Assembly (NCBI GenBank): GCA_005223375.1
Contig: RXOD01004581.1
Span: 1 to 20,224 of the forward strand
Source: Amoebophrya sp. AT5.2
Taxonomy: Eukaryota; Sar; Dinophyceae; Syndiniales; Amoebophryaceae
Direction of reading: 5' to 3'
DNA: 20,224 nucleotides
Of the stretch, positions 16,292 through 20,224 are shown piece after piece. The stretch's first letter is position 1. Every line of letters begins with the position of its first letter. The notes below the pieces were generated by a model, which did not search any database, was not told the origin of the DNA, and saw only the letters and a list, made by a program, of their open reading frames with translations. The translations under genes were made by a program, and so were the position numbers.

Positions 16292-18988
16292 ATGCTGAGC
16301 GATTCCTCGAGCAAAGCTCGAAAAGCGAAACTGAGCGACCGCGGCAAGCCCGGTTCTTCTTCTTCAAAGAGTGGTGCAGCGTCGGTTTCCTTTGATCCCG
16401 CGCCACGCGTCCATCTGATGACCGGCTCGTCGGGCGCGTCGAGCAGCTCTGGCGCAGCTCCTCGACTACAACAGCAAAGTGCTTCGGACGAACAGGGACA
16501 AGGACATCAAGGAGCTGCGGACTTTCTCTCCCCGAGCGCCAGCGCATCCTCGCCCTCTGCAGCGGCGCGTCCCGAATACCAGGCTACCGGAGCATCTCTG
16601 CAAGCGGACCTACGGCTGAAGGAGGCGCAGTTAAAACACGTGACGAAGCAACTGAGCTCGATTCTGAAGCAGCAGGACGTGCTGGTGAACGAGAAACGCC
16701 ATCTGCACGAAAAATACCACCTGCAAAGCGCGGAGGCAAGAGAGGCAATTCTGAAACTGCAGAAGAAAAATCGGGAGCTGAAGCTGTCGTCGAAAGGGAG
16801 TACTAACGGGGCGGGCGCCGGGAGGGAATTGGAGCTTGAGAGCGAGCGAGTAGAACGCGAATGGCGGCAGCGGCTGCGGGAAGATGCGGCCCGTGGTACG
16901 AGCGGCCGCGCGAGGTCCAGATCGTCGTCGCAGGAAGCTACGGCTGTTGCCGGCGTCGGGCAGTATCATCGGAGGCAAGAGGAGGAAGATCTTCTGGCGG
17001 CGTCGACGATGTCCGGACGTGGAGGTCGTGAGCCGAGATTCGCGCCGACGTCACCGTCTCCGGGGCCGCGCCCCTCGGCGACGAGGAGGTCCTCGCCGCC
17101 CATATTCGCACACCTCCGTGCTGCGTCGTCGTCCTCCTCATCCTCGATTGGACCTGGAGGACCTAGTGCTCACGACCAGCGCCAGGGCTCTGCCACGCAA
17201 GCGGCCGCGGCCTCCGCGCAGATGCGGCAAACCAACAAGGCGAATTGGTCGCGCCACCATTTGGTCCAGCAACAGCAGATCAGCAAGATGCAGGATGAGT
17301 TCACCCAGCTGCTCTCCACACACGAGAACTATGTGATGATTTTCACCGAGCTCTTGCGCAAGAAGGACCTGCTCGTGGAGGCCGTCCGGAACGAGGCCAA
17401 GAACAACATGAAGCAGGAGAAGGAGACGCAAGTGGAAAAGGCGGTGCGGGTGGAGCGAATCTTCGAGGAGGAGAAGCGGCTGATCGAGGCGGAGTGCTCC
17501 GCCTTTCTGGCGCAACGCGAGATCGAGTGGGGGGAGGACAAAAAGGCGCTGACGAAGAAACTGGAGGAGGCAGAGGGGAAGCGCGACGCGGTGCAGAAAA
17601 AACTAGAAAAGGACCGGGAGCAGCATGAGCTAGAGCTCGAGCACTGGAAGCGGAAGCACAGCTACTACAAAGACCGCTTTGGAGAAGCGGAGGTGGAACT
17701 GAAAGAACAGCTAGACAGCGCGCAGAAAGCAGAAGACCTCGCGGCGAAAAAAGTGAAGGAAGTGGAGGTAGAAGTGAAGGATGTGGATGTTCACTGGATG
17801 TTGTAGAATATCAGATGAATCTTGATGCTGTCCGACGGCCATCAATCAATGTCAATCACCGTCCAGGCCAAAGCCCATGCTGTGGAGGAGCGTCTACGCG
17901 CCGAGCACAAGCACCACGTCGCCGACTCCATCGCGAAGGAGGCCAAGCGGCAGGAGACCAAGTACGAGAACTTGATAGCGACCCACAAGGTCGAGCACGA
18001 CTCCGAGATGCACAACCTGCAGATTATGTGCGACAAGGAGAAGCAGCAGGCGGTGAGAGAGACGGAGCTGGCGAAAAACCGGGAGGCGCAGGAACTGCTG
18101 TACAAGAAGGACGAGCAGATGCAGCACTTACTCGCCGAAAAAGACCAGCAGGTGAAGGAGGCAAAAGTGGCGCTGAAAAAAGAATTCGCGGAAAAACTAA
18201 AGGAAGAACGCAAAGTGTGGGAAGAACACCGGAAAACGGAAGCAGACGACGAAAAGAAAAGGTAGCACGATTCCAAGTTGATGTCGTGGTCGAGAAGTCT
18301 TGTTACGATTGATTCTAATCGCGCCCACATTTTGCACCACCTCCAATCGTGCCACACTACTTTTGGCGTCCGTCCATAAGAACGAGCTTGGGAACTACAA
18401 GTACAAGCATTTCATTTCCGATGAGTTTCTGATGCTTATTCCCCTCCTGCCGCTGCCCTCCTCAGGCAAGAAAACGTGCGAAAAATTCGCGAGCGCGAGC
18501 ACCAGAGTGAGCTCCAGGAACTGCGGGCCCAGCACGATCTCGCGATGGCGAACGAGCACGGCGAGTTGATGCACAAAACCGACCAGATGATGAAGGATCG
18601 CGACGTGGAGCGGGAGAAGCGCATCAAGACCGAAAACGAGTTTGACGACATGAAGGCCGCGCTGACCGCACAGATCAAGGAGCTGCAGCGGCGCCTGGGT
18701 CTGTGGATCCAGGGCTACGGCTCGGTGAAGCACACGAAGCTCGCACAGGAAGCCTTCCGACGCGCGCGGGCAAGCGATTCCTCGATGAAAAGGCTGCCGT
18801 CACTCACAGAACGCCACGACGAAAAGACAGTACTTGGACGAGGAATGTTCAGTGACGGCGGCTCGGGGATGACTGGATTAGGATTGGCGGGATTGGCGCG
18901 ATCGGGGCTTTCCACGCCTGGCAGCGGGTCGCCAACTTCGATGACGATGGGAAGGACCACTCTTGACGATGGCAAGTGGGCAAGGTGA
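16292..18988 (+). CDS. Large coiled-coil protein, possibly centrosome or basal-body type
   Basis: Exons 16292-17767, 17867-18261 and 18466-18988 give 797 residues (phases 0 and 2). Residues 1-100 are Ser/Ala-rich; about 103-170 form a first coiled coil (LKEAQLKHVTKQLSSILKQQ); 170-310 are low-complexity. From about 310 to 680 there is long, nearly unbroken coiled coil, including LLSTHENYVMIFTELLRKKD, an Asp/Glu/Lys-rich stretch, and in exon 3 REREHQSELQELRAQHD. The C-terminus is Gly/Ser-rich (GSGMTGLGLAGLARSGLSTP). No catalytic domain was found. Such architecture is typical of scaffold proteins of centrosomes, basal bodies or the cytoskeleton, but I cannot name a family. The stop codon (18986-18988) overlaps a good donor (GCAAG|GTGAGA), so the gene might continue in further exons. 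Confidence 0.7.
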
Positions 18989-19700
18989 GAAACTAGGTCC
19001 AGCGTGCCTCACAGTCGCCCTCAACGATCATGAGGCACGTCGGCCGCGGTCGCGGCTGGAGTTGTTGGTATAAGTGTACGATCACACCACTGCAGTGACT
19101 GGAAGTCTTCGCTACTCCACCTACTTCTTTCTTGTTTCCCAAACAAATTCTTTGTGCTTGTGGACAATTTAATATTAATTTCTATGACCAACCATGATGC
19201 TTATGATTGATGCAGTCGTCGTCGTGCCGAGTTGTACTAGTTTCAGCCGTTCATGATCTTCATCAGGATCAGCCAAGCTGGAAGAAGTGGCATCAGACGA
19301 ATAAATTTGCGTCGAACAAAAAGGAGAAAGACACGAGACCTCATCTGCTTCTGAAGAACAATTTCCGCATCCCCATGCCCATCCGCTGCGGCGCATATAA
19401 GTATTTAGATGGGACAGCGAGCGCCAGCCGGACCCAGACCAAGTTGTGGTTTTCTTGCTCGTCTCCTTGGCTTCTTGTTCGTCGTGCAATTCGTCGACTC
19501 CGGGGCTTCCTCGTGGTCGTGGTCTCCGTGCTGCCCGATGTGCGTATTTCCACTTGCACTTACACTTTCTTCATATACACTGAAGGCTGCAGTCGTTTTT
19601 GACTCTTTTTCAGAGTTTGCTTCTTCTTGGAGGCCCTTCAGAACAAGGCATGGCATCAACTGAGATGTCAAGAAAAGATTCTCTGTGTGGTCGACGTCGA
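18989..19700. other. Region between the coiled-coil and PAN-like genes
   Basis: About 710 bp. It contains a hairpin at 19003-19039. A protein-like stretch follows an acceptor-like CATCAG at 19268 (DQPSWKKWHQTNKFASNKKE), but it matches no donor in phase. A frame from 19409 begins with a basic and then hydrophobic segment (FLARLLGFLFVVQFVDSGA) like a signal peptide, followed by a possible donor at about 19542; it could be an alternative first exon of the next gene. None of these is firm. Confidence 0.35.
19003..19039. repeat. Hairpin just after the coiled-coil gene stop
   Basis: CGTGCCTCA (19003-19011) pairs perfectly with TGAGGCACG (19031-19039) across a 19 nt loop, starting 15 nt after the stop codon. 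Possibly part of the 3' untranslated region; the stem is short. Confidence 0.5.
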
Positions 19701-20224
19701 ATGCGTGGTCGTCCGCGGCTCCTGCTCGTCGCTCTTCTTCAACACGTTTGCACATCGGACCACGACCTGTTCCTGCTTCTCGGGGTGCATAGCTGGCCAG
19801 ACTACAAGCAAATGCACCCCGGGGGCGACAATCCTGATTACGGCGTCAGACCGGCGGGCTACTCGATGCGGATACATTACGGGCAATGTGACGGAATGGA
19901 AGCTCATAGGGTCGAGGACGCAACCAGTAACCTTTTTAACGACTTTCCGCAAGACGAGCTCTTCGACGGCACCCCCGAGCAGTGTGCCTACGTGTGCGCC
20001 AACGTCCGCTTCCAGGGGACCCAGGGCTGTACCGTCTTCGCCGTGGCAATAAAAGTCCCCGGATCCGGACTCATCTACACCAGCACGGATCCGGTACTTA
20101 ATTTCGAGAGCGGCGTCAGCAATTTCGGTGGCCCGCGCGATGGTGACGAAAACAACGTAAGAAGGTTCTGTTGTTTCCTGCACACGGGGCCCGTGCACCT
20201 CGAGCTATCGACGGGCGTCGACTG
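19701..20224 (+). CDS. PAN/Apple-like secreted protein, N-terminal part (partial)
   Basis: The frame is open from an ATG at 19701 to the right edge. It begins MRGRPRLLLVALLQHVC, a plausible signal peptide, and continues WPDYKQMHPGGDNPDYG. Later it has the spacing of a PAN/Apple domain: CAYVC, then GC followed by TVF, then CCFLHTG, within a stretch beginning ATSNLFNDFPQDELF. PAN/Apple modules bind proteins or glycans and are common in surface and secreted proteins of alveolates. Composition (many Asn, Asp, Phe, Tyr) favours this frame over the two others that are open here. In-frame ATGs at 19650 and 19665 are alternatives. A consensus-like donor (AAC|GTAAGA) at about 20156 could end the exon before the CC motif. 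The assignment rests on the cysteine pattern only. Confidence 0.45.
   Translation, partial: MRGRPRLLLVALLQHVCTSDHDLFLLLGVHSWPDYKQMHPGGDNPDYGVRPAGYSMRIHYGQCDGMEAHRVEDATSNLFNDFPQDELFDGTPEQCAYVCANVRFQGTQGCTVFAVAIKVPGSGLIYTSTDPVLNFESGVSNFGGPRDGDENNVRRFCCFLHTGPVHLELSTGVD

Noticed and set aside
19627..20052. 141-codon plus-strand cysteine-bearing frame
   Set aside because: It becomes Ser/Thr/Pro-rich without pattern after the first half and stops at 20052, while the overlapping frame stays open to the window edge with better composition.
19668..20198. 176-codon minus-strand frame
   Set aside because: Judged the shadow of the PAN-like frame, which has a signal peptide and ordered cysteines.
1..20224. 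Dinoflagellate spliced-leader remnants at gene starts
   Set aside because: I looked for the conserved leader core near the inferred starts and saw none, so it cannot be used to place the organism.
1..20224. CRISPR array, rRNA, retroelement or transposase gene
   Set aside because: No regularly spaced repeats, rRNA-like stretches, reverse transcriptase or transposase motifs were seen in any frame.

Overview
This window looks like nuclear DNA of a flagellated eukaryotic protist. The genes are broken by GT-AG introns of about 50-630 bp, reading frames only make sense once spliced, and the recognisable products belong to cilia and centrioles. No prokaryotic operon structure, tRNA, rRNA or CRISPR array was seen. 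A dinoflagellate-lineage alveolate (for example a syndinian such as Amoebophrya) is my best guess, because of the introner-like element with splice sites in its terminal inverted repeats and the odd splice donors. That placement is inference, and no spliced-leader sequence was found to confirm it.

Layout. Left part, minus strand: the 5' part of a SPEF2/CPC1-like central-pair gene (1770 down past the left edge); a TPR / degenerate-FKBP / TPR protein gene in four exons (5533 to 2532); and an unrecognised gene (about 7258 to 5995). Middle, plus strand: a short CPAP/SAS-4 (CENPJ) centriole gene with a clear C-terminal TCP10/G-box domain (6808 to 9923), head to head with the unrecognised gene. Right part, plus strand: a multi-exon unknown gene (11333 to about 14775), a small putative secreted protein (15621 to 16247), a large coiled-coil protein (16292 to 18988), and the beginning of a cysteine-bearing PAN/Apple-like protein that runs off the right edge (19701 to 20224). 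Every multi-exon model adds up to an open frame with matching splice phases.

The most unusual content lies in and around the introns. A roughly 450 bp element at 6808-7258 has inverted repeats that each hold an ATG, 16 nt of possible coding sequence and a GTAAGTGG donor, so two opposed genes may each take their first exon from it. Two minus-strand genes carry a partial copy of an exon inside the preceding intron. In the TPR gene that copy is joined to an inverted exon fragment, giving a 52 bp-arm hairpin with an 11 nt loop. Further exon-derived inverted repeats occur at a 3' splice site (5084-5162) and downstream of the unknown plus-strand gene (14798-15059). Splice donors favour GTACT over the usual GTRAGT.

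Functionally, the axoneme (SPEF2-like), centriole (CPAP) and long coiled-coil genes are consistent with a flagellated life stage. They are not an operon; each appears to be its own gene.
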